Assembly (NCBI GenBank): GCA_028823995.1
Contig: JAPPFD010000016.1
Span: 1 to 64,000, forward strand
Direction of reading: 5' to 3'
Source of the DNA: a bacterium
GTDB lineage: Bacteria; Actinomycetota; Acidimicrobiia; Spongiisociales; ZC4RG35
DNA: 64,000 nt
The notes under the pieces were generated by a model that had not been told where the DNA came from, made no database searches, and was given only the letters and a program-made list of their open reading frames with translations. How positions within the stretch are numbered: the first letter of the stretch is position 1; every line of letters starts with the position of its first letter. Both the position numbers and the translations under genes were made by a program. Positions 54,403 to 63,698 of this stretch are shown here, in pieces.

Positions 54403-54939
54403 ATCGCAGAACTTCGAGTGAATGACACAATCAGGGCCGCCGAAGTGCGTTTGGTGGCGCCGGACGGAGCACAGATCGGCGTCAAGAAACTCGAGGAGGC
54501 AATGTGGCTGGCAGAGCAGCTTGACTTGGACCTGGTGGAGGTGGCGCCGATGGCAGACCCTCCCGTTTGCCGGCTCATGGACTACGGACGATTCAAGTAC
54601 GAGCGTTCGATCAAGGAGAGAGCCGCTCGCAAGAGTCAGTCACGGACTGTCATCAAGGAGTTGCGGCTTCGGCCCCGGATTGAAAACCACGATTTCGATA
54701 TGCAGACCCGCAAGGTTATCTCCTTTCTCTCCGGCGGGGACAAGGTGAAGTTGACCGTTCGTTTTCGTGGCCGGGAGAGGGAAAGACCCGAGTACGGCCA
54801 AAAGCTTCTCAACAGGCTGGCCGATGCGGTCAGCCAGGAAGGGGTGATGGAACAGGCGCCCAAGATGGAGGGCCGCAACATGACCATGATGCTGGCGCCG
54901 GCGAATCACGGCTCGGGCGGACAGAGACAGAAGAGATAG
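54403..54939 (+). CDS. infC: Translation initiation factor IF-3
   Basis: A 178-residue IF-3. The start is placed at ATC 54403: AGGAGGA lies 5 nt upstream and the first residues (AELRVNDTIRAAEVRLV) match the true N-terminus of the family. Starting at the later GTG 54418 would cut this conserved part and lacks a ribosome site at proper spacing. A rare start codon of the AUU/AUC type is known for infC and lets IF-3 repress its own translation. Both domains are present (KLEEAMWLAEQLDLDLVEVA; KVKLTVRFRGRERERP). Confidence 0.93.
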   Translation: MAELRVNDTIRAAEVRLVAPDGAQIGVKKLEEAMWLAEQLDLDLVEVAPMADPPVCRLMDYGRFKYERSIKERAARKSQSRTVIKELRLRPRIENHDFDMQTRKVISFLSGGDKVKLTVRFRGRERERPEYGQKLLNRLADAVSQEGVMEQAPKMEGRNMTMMLAPANHGSGGQRQKR

Positions 54940-54976
54940 ACATCTTCTGAGTGAGAATTCCAGTCCAGGAGGACCT

Positions 54977-55171
54977 ATGCCGAAGCAGAAGAGCCATCGC
55001 GGCCTCACCAAAAGAATAAAGACCACCGGCTCGGGGAAGCTGATGCGACGCAAGGCGGGCCGGGGCCATTACCGGCTGGCCAAGGGCAAGAACCGGTTTC
55101 GCCGACTCGACGGCACCGATGGTTTGTCGCCGGGCGACGATCGGATCGTTCGTCGCATGATCAAGACCTAG
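54977..55171 (+). CDS. rpmI: 50S ribosomal protein L35
   Basis: A 64-residue L35. MPKQKSHRGLTKRIKTTGSG starts it and a basic C-terminus ends in IVRRMIKT. CAGGAGGA lies 6-7 nt before ATG 54977. It is the second gene of the infC-rpmI-rplT operon. Confidence 0.95.
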   Translation: MPKQKSHRGLTKRIKTTGSGKLMRRKAGRGHYRLAKGKNRFRRLDGTDGLSPGDDRIVRRMIKT

Positions 55172-55183
55172 GGAGAGCGGATC

Positions 55184-55534
55184 ATGGTACGAGCAAGAAA
55201 CGCCCCTTCAGCCCGCCGCGCCCGCCGCAAGGTCATGGCGCGGGCAAAGGGCTACCGGGGAGCCAAGAGCCGCACGTTCCGAGCCGCCAACGAGCAGGTC
55301 ATGCACGCCATGGCCGACTCCTACAGCCATCGTCGTGCCCGGAAGGGAGACTTCCGGAGGCTGTGGATCACCCGTATAAACGCCGCCGCCCGCCAGAACG
55401 GGATGAGCTACTCGCGGTTCGTTGCGGGTCTCAACTCGGCGGGCGTGGAGATCAACCGCAAAATGCTGGCCGACCTGGCTGTCAACGATCCCAAAGCCTT
55501 CTCACAATTGGTGAAGATAGCCCAGGAGGGTTGA
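55184..55534 (+). CDS. rplT: 50S ribosomal protein L20
   Basis: A 116-residue L20 with the typical N-terminus ARRARRKVMARAKGYRGAKS and WITRINAAARQNGMSYS. GGAGAG precedes ATG 55184. L20 is a known repressor of this operon in other bacteria. The stop overlaps the next start (TTGA). Confidence 0.96.
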   Translation: MVRARNAPSARRARRKVMARAKGYRGAKSRTFRAANEQVMHAMADSYSHRRARKGDFRRLWITRINAAARQNGMSYSRFVAGLNSAGVEINRKMLADLAVNDPKAFSQLVKIAQEG

Positions 55535-56295
55535 TTCTCTCCCGGCGCAACCGCCGGATCGCCGAACTGGCCAGGCTGCAGCGGGCGCGGCATCGCAAAC
55601 CTGCAGGAAACACCCTGCTCGAGGGTCCTCATCTCCTGTCCGAGGCCCTGGCCTCAGGAGCCGAGGTGCTTGAGGTCCTGGCCTTACCGGAAGACGCGGC
55701 TACTCAGAGACTCTGTGAGGAGCGGGGGATACCCCTGACCGCGGTCACCGGCCAGGCCCTGGCCCGGATCGCCGGCACCAAGACCCCGCGGGGTCCGGTC
55801 GCGGTGCTTTCCATTCCCCGCAAGCGGCCTGAAGGCGGGGACACGGTGTGGCTCATGGTCTCCGAACCGGGCAACGCCGGGACCCTGATACGGACTGCGG
55901 CCGCCTTCGGATGGGATGTCGCCACCGGCCCCGGGACCGTTGACCCCTGGGCGCCCAAGGTGCTCCGCGCGGGCGCCGGAGGACACTTCCGGGTGGCCAT
56001 CGCGGAAGCGGAGGAGGCGCCTTCCGAAGCCATGGTGGTGGCCGCCACTCCCCGCGGCGGAGTCTCGCTGGCCGACATCGGGCCCTTCCTCGATCACAGC
56101 CGCCAGTGGTGGCTGGTCGTAGGAGAGGAGTCCCGCGGTATACCCGCCCAGCACGCCGGCCGGGTCGATCTGTGGTGCTCGATTCCCATGTCAGGCGGGG
56201 TGGAGAGCCTCAACGCCGCGACGGCGGGCGCCATCATCTGCCACCGGCTCTCGGAACTGCGCGCTTGTGCGGGAAACCGGTTTTCGCGAACCTAA
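55531..56295 (+). CDS. TrmH/SpoU-family RNA 2'-O-ribose methyltransferase
   Basis: A 254-residue SPOUT methyltransferase. The start is TTG 55531, overlapping rplT with AGGAGG just before it. Three knot motifs are present: LMVSEPGNAGTLIRTAAAFG, WWLVVGEESRGIP and IPMSGGVESLNAATAGAII. The N-terminal part (LARLQRARHRKPAGNTLLEG) is a substrate-binding domain of the rRNA-directed subgroup. A gene of this type commonly sits between rplT and pheS in Actinobacteria. Confidence 0.9.
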   Translation: MILSRRNRRIAELARLQRARHRKPAGNTLLEGPHLLSEALASGAEVLEVLALPEDAATQRLCEERGIPLTAVTGQALARIAGTKTPRGPVAVLSIPRKRPEGGDTVWLMVSEPGNAGTLIRTAAAFGWDVATGPGTVDPWAPKVLRAGAGGHFRVAIAEAEEAPSEAMVVAATPRGGVSLADIGPFLDHSRQWWLVVGEESRGIPAQHAGRVDLWCSIPMSGGVESLNAATAGAIICHRLSELRACAGNRFSRT

Positions 56296-56310
56296 ACTCC
56301 TATAGCTGGC

Positions 56311-57348
56311 ATGGAAAGTCTCGACGCTCTGCTGAAAAAGGCTCCGACCCTGGTCAAGGGGACATCTACTCTCGAGGAATTGTCCGAGGCGGAGGCTGAA
56401 CTCCTGGGCAGGCGCTCGGTGGTGGCCGAGTTCCAGAGGGGGATAGGAAGGCTCCCGCCCGAGGAGAGGCCCGCGGTCGGGAAGGCGATCCAGGAGGCGC
56501 GCCGGACTCTGGGCAAGCTGATCGAGACGCAGAGAGGCCGACTCGAGACCGAGAGCGAGCGCCTCATGCTGGCTTCCGACCGGGTGGACGTGAGCCTGGC
56601 GGCCCTGGAGTACCAGGAGGGATACACCCACCTGATCACCTCGACCATCGAAGAGGTGTGCGACATCTTCATTGGTCTGGGCTACCGCGTGGTGGGGGGG
56701 CCGGAGGCCGAGTCGGGAACCTATAACTTCGACGCACTCAACACTCCGCCCACCCATCCCAGCCGGCTCGAGTCCGACACTCTCTATCTCGACTGGGGCG
56801 ATCCCGCCGACGAGATCCTGCTGCGCACTCACACCTCGCCCATGCAGGCTCGTTACATGGAAGAACATGATCCGCCCGTCTACGTGGTGGTGCCCGGCAA
56901 GGTTTACCGGGCCGACACTCCCGACGCCACCCATTCGCCGGTGTTTCACCAGATTGAGGGGTTGGCCGTGGATGAAGACCTGACCTTCTCCGACCTCCGC
57001 GGCACCCTCGCATACTTCGCCCGGGAGTTCTTCGGCTCCGAACGCCGTATCCGTATGCTGCCCAACTTCTTTCCCTTCACGGAGCCCTCTGCGGAGATGC
57101 ACGCTTCCTGCTTCTCCTGTGAGGGGGGTGGACAATGCCGGGTGTGCGGAGGGGTGGGGTGGATCGAGCTCCTGGGTTGCGGCATGGTCGATCCCAACGT
57201 ATTCGAGTGGGTGGGGTACGACCCGTCCAAGGTGAGCGGCTTTGCCTTCGGCATGGGAGTGGAGCGGATCGCCCAGGTGCGCCACGGCGTATCGCCGCTG
57301 CGGCACTTCTTCGACAACGATCTCCGAGTGCTGTCCCAGTTCCGATGA
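56311..57348 (+). CDS. pheS: Phenylalanyl-tRNA synthetase alpha subunit
   Basis: A 345-residue class II synthetase subunit. After an N-terminal coiled-coil come motif 2 (RTHTSPMQARYM), FRVYRAD-like GKVYRADTPDATHSPVFHQI, and motif 3 (GFAFGMGVERIAQVRHG). A four-cysteine insert (CFSCEGGGQCRVCGG) is likely a zinc site, known in some PheS proteins. Its stop overlaps pheT (ATGA). Confidence 0.95.
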   Translation: MESLDALLKKAPTLVKGTSTLEELSEAEAELLGRRSVVAEFQRGIGRLPPEERPAVGKAIQEARRTLGKLIETQRGRLETESERLMLASDRVDVSLAALEYQEGYTHLITSTIEEVCDIFIGLGYRVVGGPEAESGTYNFDALNTPPTHPSRLESDTLYLDWGDPADEILLRTHTSPMQARYMEEHDPPVYVVVPGKVYRADTPDATHSPVFHQIEGLAVDEDLTFSDLRGTLAYFAREFFGSERRIRMLPNFFPFTEPSAEMHASCFSCEGGGQCRVCGGVGWIELLGCGMVDPNVFEWVGYDPSKVSGFAFGMGVERIAQVRHGVSPLRHFFDNDLRVLSQFR

Positions 57349-59750
57349 GAGTCTCGCTCAACTGGCTGGCCGACTACATCGACCTGGAGCCCTCCCCATC
57401 CGAGGAGATAGCGCAGGTCCTGGAATCGCTCGGCCATGAGGTCGAGGAGACCGAGCGCCTCGCACCCGACTTCGGACGGGTGGTGACCGCCCGGGTCCTG
57501 GAGGTAGAAGCCCATCCCCGGGCCGACCGGATCAGGGTCTGCCGGGTGACGACCGGCGGGGAACCGCAGACGGTGGTGTGCGGAGCCTGGAATTTCGAGG
57601 CGGGCGCCACGGTGGCCTGGGCCCTTCCCGGGGCAACCCTGAGCGGGGGAACCGAGATCGGCCGACGCACCATCCGGGGAGTGGAGTCGAACGGGATGAT
57701 CTGTTCGGAGACCGAACTCGGGTTGGGTGAGGACTCAGAGGGCATCCTGGTGTTGGACTCGGGGGTCCCCTTGGGAGAGGACCTGGCCGGCTTCGGCTCT
57801 CTCACCGACACCGTGCTGGACTTGAGCATCACCCCCAACCGGCCCGACGTGATGTCCTATGTCGGGGTGGCGAGGGAACTGGCCGCCTATTACCGGGTCG
57901 ACTATCGGCTTCCCGAGCCGGTATTCCCCCAGGTGGAGGCCCGCTCCCGGATCGGGATCACCATCGATGACCCCACCGGGTGCTATCGCTTCGTGTCGCG
58001 GGAGGTGCGAGGATGCCGCGTGTCCCAGTCCCCGTTCTGGATGCGGACCCGTCTCCGGGCGTCGGGACAGCGTCCCATCTCCAATGTGGTGGACATCACC
58101 AATTACGTGCTCCTGGAGTTGGGCCAGCCCATCCACGCCTTCGATCTCGAGAAGCTGGGCGGGGAGGGGATAGTGGTGAGAAGGGCGCATCCCGGCGAGA
58201 GGCTCACCACCCTCGACGGAGTGGAGAGGGAATTGACTCCCGCCGACCTGGTGGTGGCCGACCGCGAGCGGGCTTCGGCGCTGGCCGGCACGATGGGAGG
58301 GGGCGCCTCCGAGGTGACCGCCGGGACAACCGAAGTGCTCATAGAATCCGCTTCCTGGGATCCCCCCACCGTGTTGCACATGTCGAAGCGCCATGGCCTC
58401 CGTACCGAGGCGTCGGCCCGTTTCGAGCGAGGAGTCGACCCCGCACTTCCCCCGGCGGCAGCCACCCGGGCCGCCGAGTTGGTAACCCGCCTGGCCGGCG
58501 GGGAGGCCCTTGCCGAGATGACCGATGTGGTCGCCCGGGAAGACCGGATGCGGCCCGTGACGATCGACTTCGAACTGAGACAGGCAGAGCGGATCCTCGG
58601 TCCGGGTTTCGATGTCCCCCGGGTTGCGGACCTGTTGTCCCGGCTGCATCTGGGAGTGGCGGGCGAGGACCCGATCAAGGTCGAGGTCCCCACCTTCCGA
58701 CCCGATCTGACCAGGCCCATAGACCTGGTGGAGGAACTGGCCAGGTTGTGGGGGTACAACAACTTTCCCGAGAGGGTGCCACGAGGCCCCGGCGGGGGAC
58801 GCTCGGTACCCCAGCGCCGCACGGGGACCCTGCGCCAGGCCCTCTGCGGGCTCGGGTTCTCCGAGTCGGTGTCGCTGAGCTTCATGCGGGCCTCCGAGAT
58901 CGAGATATGGGGATGGGACCAAGAGGATGAGCGGGCCCGGGAGATCCGTCTGAAGAACCCCCTCCGGGAAGAGGAGTCCATCCTGCGCACCACCCTGCTG
59001 CCGGGCCTCCTCCGGGTGGCTCGCTACAACCACTCCCATGGGCTGGACGACGTGGCCATCTTCGAGTTGGGGCGGGTGTTCCTGGACCGTCCCCATCGTG
59101 TCCTGCCCAAGGTTCCCGACCAGCCGGAGCGGGTGGGCCTCCTGGCCACCGGGCGTCTGGGAGGATCGGGTCTTGGGGTCAAGAGGCGTCCGGTGGACTT
59201 CTACACGGTCTCTGCGGCGTGGCGGGCGCTCTCGCAACAGTTGGACCTGCGAGGCTGGCGACTTGAACCGGTCGAGACGGCGGGGTGGCATCCGGCCCGC
59301 GCCGCCCGGTTGCTCTTGGACGGAGAACCGGTGGGGATCATGGGGGAGATCCACCCCGCGGTGGTGCGGAGGGCGGAACTCTCGGGACGGGTGATAGCCA
59401 TGGAACTCGATCTCGCTCCATTGGTGGCCGACCGCAGGCACTGGCAGTTTCGGGCGCCCAGCGTCTTTCCTCCCTACAACTTCGACATGGCTTTCGAGGC
59501 CCCCGAGGACCTGGCCGCCGACGATCTGCTCTCGGTTACCGGCGAGGCGGCCGGTGACCTCTTGGAGTCCGCCCGGGTGTTCGACGAGTTCCGGGGAGAA
59601 CCCCTGAGCCGGGGACGGAAGAGCCTGGCCATCAACTACACCCTGAGGGCGCCGGACCGCACCCTCTCCAGCGAGGAGACCGCCGAGGCGTTGCGTGCCA
59701 TGGCCAACGCGGCCCGGGCTGCGGGAGCGGAGTTGAGAGGAGAGTTGTGA
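57345..59750 (+). CDS. pheT: Phenylalanyl-tRNA synthetase beta subunit
   Basis: An 801-residue subunit from ATG 57345. Domain order is standard: N-terminal MRVSLNWLADYIDLEP, an EMAP/OB domain (HPRADRIRVCRV), the B3/B4 editing module (NVVDITNYVLLELGQPIHAF), B5 and the catalytic-like core, and a C-terminal anticodon-binding FDX domain (RVFDEFRGEPLSRGRKSLAI). It ends in a GTGA overlap with the carbamoyltransferase gene. Confidence 0.95.
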   Translation: MRVSLNWLADYIDLEPSPSEEIAQVLESLGHEVEETERLAPDFGRVVTARVLEVEAHPRADRIRVCRVTTGGEPQTVVCGAWNFEAGATVAWALPGATLSGGTEIGRRTIRGVESNGMICSETELGLGEDSEGILVLDSGVPLGEDLAGFGSLTDTVLDLSITPNRPDVMSYVGVARELAAYYRVDYRLPEPVFPQVEARSRIGITIDDPTGCYRFVSREVRGCRVSQSPFWMRTRLRASGQRPISNVVDITNYVLLELGQPIHAFDLEKLGGEGIVVRRAHPGERLTTLDGVERELTPADLVVADRERASALAGTMGGGASEVTAGTTEVLIESASWDPPTVLHMSKRHGLRTEASARFERGVDPALPPAAATRAAELVTRLAGGEALAEMTDVVAREDRMRPVTIDFELRQAERILGPGFDVPRVADLLSRLHLGVAGEDPIKVEVPTFRPDLTRPIDLVEELARLWGYNNFPERVPRGPGGGRSVPQRRTGTLRQALCGLGFSESVSLSFMRASEIEIWGWDQEDERAREIRLKNPLREEESILRTTLLPGLLRVARYNHSHGLDDVAIFELGRVFLDRPHRVLPKVPDQPERVGLLATGRLGGSGLGVKRRPVDFYTVSAAWRALSQQLDLRGWRLEPVETAGWHPARAARLLLDGEPVGIMGEIHPAVVRRAELSGRVIAMELDLAPLVADRRHWQFRAPSVFPPYNFDMAFEAPEDLAADDLLSVTGEAAGDLLESARVFDEFRGEPLSRGRKSLAINYTLRAPDRTLSSEETAEALRAMANAARAAGAELRGEL

Positions 59751-60640
59751 GTTTTCTGTCGATCACCGATGTGGGCCCCGAGGGCCTGGGGCGTCTGGTG
59801 GAGTTGAGCATGGACCTCAAACGGGACCCGGACCCTCACCGGGGGGTGCTGGCGGGGAAGTCGGTGGGGCTGTTCTTCGAGAAGCCCTCGTTGCGGACCT
59901 GGGTGTCGTCAACCGCGGCGGCAGCCCTCTTGGGGGCCCATCCCATCCCCATCCACCAGCAGACCTCCGGAGTGGGCACCCGGGAAGAGCCTGCCGACGT
60001 GGCCAGGGTTCTCGACGGCTACCTGGATGTTCTGGGCATGAGGGTCTTCGAGCATTCCCTCCTGGAGGAACTGGATGCGCACATGGAGGCCCCGGTCGTG
60101 AACCTGCTGTCGGACTGGGAACATCCCTGCCAGGCAGTCGCCGACGTGGTCACCATCGCCGAGCAGCGGTCGCTGGCCGGATCGTCGCTTGCCTATGTGG
60201 GGGACGGCAACAACGTGTGCCACTCACTGATGCTGGCCGGGACCATGGCGGGGATGGAGGTGCGGGTGGGGTGCCCGCCCGGCTACCGGCCCGACGCAGG
60301 GGTGGTCTCCAGGGCGCGGGAATGGGGCACGGTCTCGATTTTCGATCATCCGGCGCCTGCCGTGGAGGGCGCCGACGCCGTGTACACCGACGTGTGGACC
60401 TCGATGGGACAGGAGGACGAATCGGCCGAACGCCTGTCGGCCTTCGAGGGGTTCACCGTGGATACGGCGTTGATGGAGCGGGCCAGTCCCGACGCGGTGT
60501 TCATGCATTGTCTTCCCGCCCACCGGGGCGAGGAGGTAACGGCCGAGGTGTTGGAGTCCCCCCGTTCGGTGGTGTTCGACCAGGCCGAGAACCGTCTGCA
60601 CTCGTTCGCCGCGTTGCTCCTGGATCTCTTGTCTGCCTGA
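59747..60640 (+). CDS. Ornithine-carbamoyltransferase-like protein
   Basis: A 297-residue carbamoyltransferase from GTG 59747. The binding loop reads FFEKPSLRTWVSS (S48, R50, T51), where ornithine enzymes have STRTR; L49 and W52 are unusual. Other sites are standard: HPCQAVAD, DVWTSMGQE and FMHCLPAHRGEEV. The SLRT form resembles the acetyl- or succinyl-ornithine transcarbamoylases, but these also carry other signatures that I cannot confirm. No arginine genes are adjacent; translational coupling to pheT is odd. Confidence 0.8.
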   Translation: MSFLSITDVGPEGLGRLVELSMDLKRDPDPHRGVLAGKSVGLFFEKPSLRTWVSSTAAAALLGAHPIPIHQQTSGVGTREEPADVARVLDGYLDVLGMRVFEHSLLEELDAHMEAPVVNLLSDWEHPCQAVADVVTIAEQRSLAGSSLAYVGDGNNVCHSLMLAGTMAGMEVRVGCPPGYRPDAGVVSRAREWGTVSIFDHPAPAVEGADAVYTDVWTSMGQEDESAERLSAFEGFTVDTALMERASPDAVFMHCLPAHRGEEVTAEVLESPRSVVFDQAENRLHSFAALLLDLLSA

Positions 60641-60646
60641 TCGCTG

Positions 60647-61231
60647 ATGGTCATCGATGACTTCAGCGGACCTGTGCTGGGAGTGGCAGAGAGACTCTTG
60701 GGCAAGAGGCTGGTCACTCGGATCGAGGGGTTGACGACCTCGGTGCTGATCTGCGAAGTGGAGGCCTACGGCGGGGCCGACGATCCCGCCAGTCACGCAT
60801 TCGGGGGACCCAAGCGCAGGAACCGAACCATGTTCTCGAAGGCCGGAACCCTCTACGTGTACCGCTCATACGGAGTCCACTGGTGCGCCAACGTGGTCAC
60901 CGGACCGGAAGGGGAGGGCCAGGCGGTCCTTCTACGGGGCGGGATGCCCGAATGGGGATCCGAGACCATGATTGCCCGCCGGGGCCGGGAGGATCACCTC
61001 TGCGACGGGCCGGGAAAGCTGACCCGGGCGCTGGGGGTGGACGGCAGCCACGATGGGGTGGCGCTGTCGGCCGGACGGGGAGTGTGGTTGGAGGAGAGCG
61101 GAGTGGGTCCACCTGAGTCGATAAAGACGCCGCGGGTGGGGATCAGCAGGGCGACCGAGCGCCCATGGCGATTCGTTGCCGTCGGGATGGGGTACCGGTC
61201 GCCGCGCGGGGCAAAACCCCGCGTTCTATAA
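60647..61231 (+). CDS. 3-methyladenine DNA glycosylase (MPG/AAG family)
   Basis: A 194-residue base-excision repair glycosylase from ATG 60647, 6 bp after the carbamoyltransferase. The family motifs are clear: ICEVEAYGGADDPASHAFGG, RNRTMFSKAGTLYVYRSYGV, and CDGPGKLTRALGV, plus PRVGISRA. The catalytic Glu is in EVEAY. The C-terminal codons form the stem of a possible terminator. Confidence 0.92.
   Translation: MVIDDFSGPVLGVAERLLGKRLVTRIEGLTTSVLICEVEAYGGADDPASHAFGGPKRRNRTMFSKAGTLYVYRSYGVHWCANVVTGPEGEGQAVLLRGGMPEWGSETMIARRGREDHLCDGPGKLTRALGVDGSHDGVALSAGRGVWLEESGVGPPESIKTPRVGISRATERPWRFVAVGMGYRSPRGAKPRVL
61205..61223 (+). terminator. Candidate terminator hairpin at the glycosylase 3' end
   Basis: CGCGGGG-caaaa-CCCCGCG is a perfect 7-bp stem overlapping the last codons, followed by TTCTATA. 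The T run is weak, so termination is only suggested. It lies between convergent genes. Confidence 0.4.
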
Positions 61232-61242
61232 CCCGTCGGGTC

Positions 61243-62061
61243 CTATCGGCCGAACCGGCGACGGCGGGCTTGGAAGGCGTCGCTGAGGATCTGGCTGTCG
61301 AAGTACCCGGACTGTGCTTCTCCACCCACCGCGAAGTGGTACAGGGCCGTCTGGAAAATCCCCGAGAGCGCTGCCATGACCACCGCCACCAGCACTATCC
61401 AGACCACCCCCAGGGCCAGCAGCGGCAGCAGCCCGGCGCCTCCGACTCCCACCCCCGCCAGGATCAGCGCCACGCCGGGGATCGCCGCCAGAAACCCGAC
61501 CAGACCCAGGCCCACCTGGGCGCCGAGGTTCTCGCCCCAGGTCTGGCGAAACAGGTTGACGGATCGCTTGATGGACTTCGTGGCGCCCATCCCCTCGATC
61601 ACGATGATGGGCAGCACCAGGAAGGTGACCACGTTCCAGGCCATGCCGACCAAGCTGACCACAATCGATCCCAGGAACCCGGCCCGCTCCTCGATGGCCT
61701 TCAGGATCACCGACACCACTGCTGAGATCAGGGCCCAGGGAAGGATGCGCCCCGCCCGGGACGCGGCGCCTCGAAGAGCGCTGCCAACGGTCGGATCGCC
61801 GCCTGCCAGGCGCTCATGAGCGGCGCTGATCAGGGCGGCGTTGAAAAAAATCGTGATGTAGGCCAACACGAAATAGAGCGCCAGCAGGACCAGAAGGCTT
61901 GCGCCTCCCGCGTCTGTAGCCAGCAATGGCAGGAAAAAGACAGCCACCGCTATCACGGTGGAGACCATCGAGATGACCGGGAGCAGCATCAGTTCTTTGT
62001 CGGCCTTGAGCACTTCCCAGGATGCCTTGGCCAGTGCTATTGAATTGCCTATACGACCCAT
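61243..62061 (-). CDS. DUF6159-family membrane protein
   Basis: A 272-residue membrane protein with about six hydrophobic segments from ATG 62061. Conserved blocks are ALAKASWEVLKADKELMLLP, FFNAALISAAHERLAGGDPT, IEERAGFLGSIVVSLVGMAW, VIEGMGATKSIKRS, and FRQTWGENLGAQ. The tail (YFDSQILSDAFQARRRR) is cytoplasmic. Function unknown. Confidence 0.8.
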   Translation of the reverse strand: MGRIGNSIALAKASWEVLKADKELMLLPVISMVSTVIAVAVFFLPLLATDAGGASLLVLLALYFVLAYITIFFNAALISAAHERLAGGDPTVGSALRGAASRAGRILPWALISAVVSVILKAIEERAGFLGSIVVSLVGMAWNVVTFLVLPIIVIEGMGATKSIKRSVNLFRQTWGENLGAQVGLGLVGFLAAIPGVALILAGVGVGGAGLLPLLALGVVWIVLVAVVMAALSGIFQTALYHFAVGGEAQSGYFDSQILSDAFQARRRRFGR

Positions 62062-62288
62062 GGGCCAAACTCTAATCCCGGGGGCGTCCTGAATACGCGA
62101 ATTAGAAATCCACGCGTGGCCCCTGGGGGCGCCGCGGCCATTGCGATGACAATGATCATCACGATCAAAGAACCCGTGTGGTTTACCCACCCGGACGGGA
62201 TCGGCGTGTTAACCTGAATTGCGGAATGCGGGCCTCATCAGGGGCGCCAATCGACAGGGTAATCGGCGACTATTAGGAGAAACGGTTC

Positions 62289-63692
62289 ATGGACCTTGTG
62301 CACAGTAAATCTTTGAGACTTGAGAAGCGCAGACCACATTTGGTCGTCGGCATGATCGCCTTGTTGGTGTTCGGGTTCCTTCTCTTCCGACCCGGTCTGG
62401 CCATGGCGCAGGAGATGGTCTCGGGCGAGTCGCAGTTCGTTTTCAACACTTTCGCCTTCCTCATCTGGGGAGGCCTGGTCATGTGGATGGCCGCCGGGTT
62501 CACCATGCTCGAGGCCGGGGCGGTGCGCAGCAAGAACTCGTCCATGATCTGTTTGAAGAACATCGGCATCTATTCGATCGCCGGCCTGGCCTATTACGTG
62601 ATCGGCTACAACCTCATGTACGTGGATGTCGGCAGTGTGATCGGTTCGTTCCAACTCTTCTATTCGTCATCCGCCGCTGAGATCGCCCTTCTCGATGGTG
62701 CGGCCGATGCGGTGGCGGAAGTGGTCGGAAACGGATATGCGGTCATGTCCGACTGGTTCTTCCAGATGGTGTTCGTGGCCACCGCCGCCTCGATCGTGTC
62801 CGGCGCCATCGCCGAGCGGATCAAGATGTTTACTTTCTTTGTCTTCGTCCTGATTCTCACCGCCGTGATCTATCCGATCGTCGGCGCCTGGACCTGGGGC
62901 GGGGGCTGGCTCAGCGATATGGGCTTCAGCGACTTCGCCGGATCCACCATCGTCCACGGCACCGGCGGCTGGGCCGCCCTGGCCGGCGTGTTGGTGATCG
63001 GTCCCCGTCTGGGCAAGTTCCGGAAGGACGGAAGCGTAAAGCCGACGCCCCCTTCCAACGTATTGATGGTGACCCTGGGAGTATTCATCCTCTGGCTGGG
63101 TTGGTTCGGATTCAACGGTGGTTCCCAGTTGGCGCTCGGAAGCGCCCTGGACGCGGTGGCGATGAGCAATGTCCTGGTCAACACCAACCTGGCCGCAGCC
63201 GGGGGAGTGGTGATGGCGTTGCTCGTTTCGCGGCCGCTGCTGGGGAGGATCGATCTGTTCGCCGGCTTGAACGGCGCCATCGCCGGACTGGTGGCCATCA
63301 CCGCCGGACCGGACCTGGTCGATCACTACTGGTCGATTCTCATCGGCGCGGTTGGCGGCTTGATCGTGGTCGCCGGGATCAAGTTCCTGGAGGACCGCAA
63401 GGTCGACGACGTGGTGGGCGCCATACCTGCCCACTTGATGTCAGGTGCGTGGGGGACCCTGGTGGTCGGTATCACCGGCGGGGCCCCGATCGGGGTCCAG
63501 TTGGTCGGCATACTGGCCATTGGAGCCTTCGTCTTCGTGGTGTCATGGGTAGTCTGGCAGCTTCTCGACCGCTCGATGGGCCTGCGGGTGGAACCCGACA
63601 TCGAACGACTGGGCCAGGACGCCGGAGAACTGGGAATCGAGTCCTATCCGGAATTCCTGCTGGTTCCCGAGGAGTTCGGCGACGAGGACTGA
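62289..63692 (+). CDS. amtB: Ammonium transporter, Amt family
   Basis: A 467-residue Amt/Mep/Rh channel with a signal-peptide-like N-terminus (LLFRPGLAMAQ) and 11 expected membrane helices. The first pore His is in STIVHGTGGWAALAG and the second in AIPAHLMSGAWGTLVV. The Phe/Trp gate regions are present. TTAGGAGAA precedes ATG 62289. No glnK gene is visible downstream; the next gene is convergent. The acidic tail is cytoplasmic. Confidence 0.95.
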   Translation: MDLVHSKSLRLEKRRPHLVVGMIALLVFGFLLFRPGLAMAQEMVSGESQFVFNTFAFLIWGGLVMWMAAGFTMLEAGAVRSKNSSMICLKNIGIYSIAGLAYYVIGYNLMYVDVGSVIGSFQLFYSSSAAEIALLDGAADAVAEVVGNGYAVMSDWFFQMVFVATAASIVSGAIAERIKMFTFFVFVLILTAVIYPIVGAWTWGGGWLSDMGFSDFAGSTIVHGTGGWAALAGVLVIGPRLGKFRKDGSVKPTPPSNVLMVTLGVFILWLGWFGFNGGSQLALGSALDAVAMSNVLVNTNLAAAGGVVMALLVSRPLLGRIDLFAGLNGAIAGLVAITAGPDLVDHYWSILIGAVGGLIVVAGIKFLEDRKVDDVVGAIPAHLMSGAWGTLVVGITGGAPIGVQLVGILAIGAFVFVVSWVVWQLLDRSMGLRVEPDIERLGQDAGELGIESYPEFLLVPEEFGDED

Positions 63693-63698
63693 GCGGCC

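Noticed and set aside
57735-59441. A 568-residue antisense frame across pheT
   Set aside because: High-GC third positions of a real gene keep antisense frames open; composition is His/Gly/Gln-rich and pheT is unmistakable.
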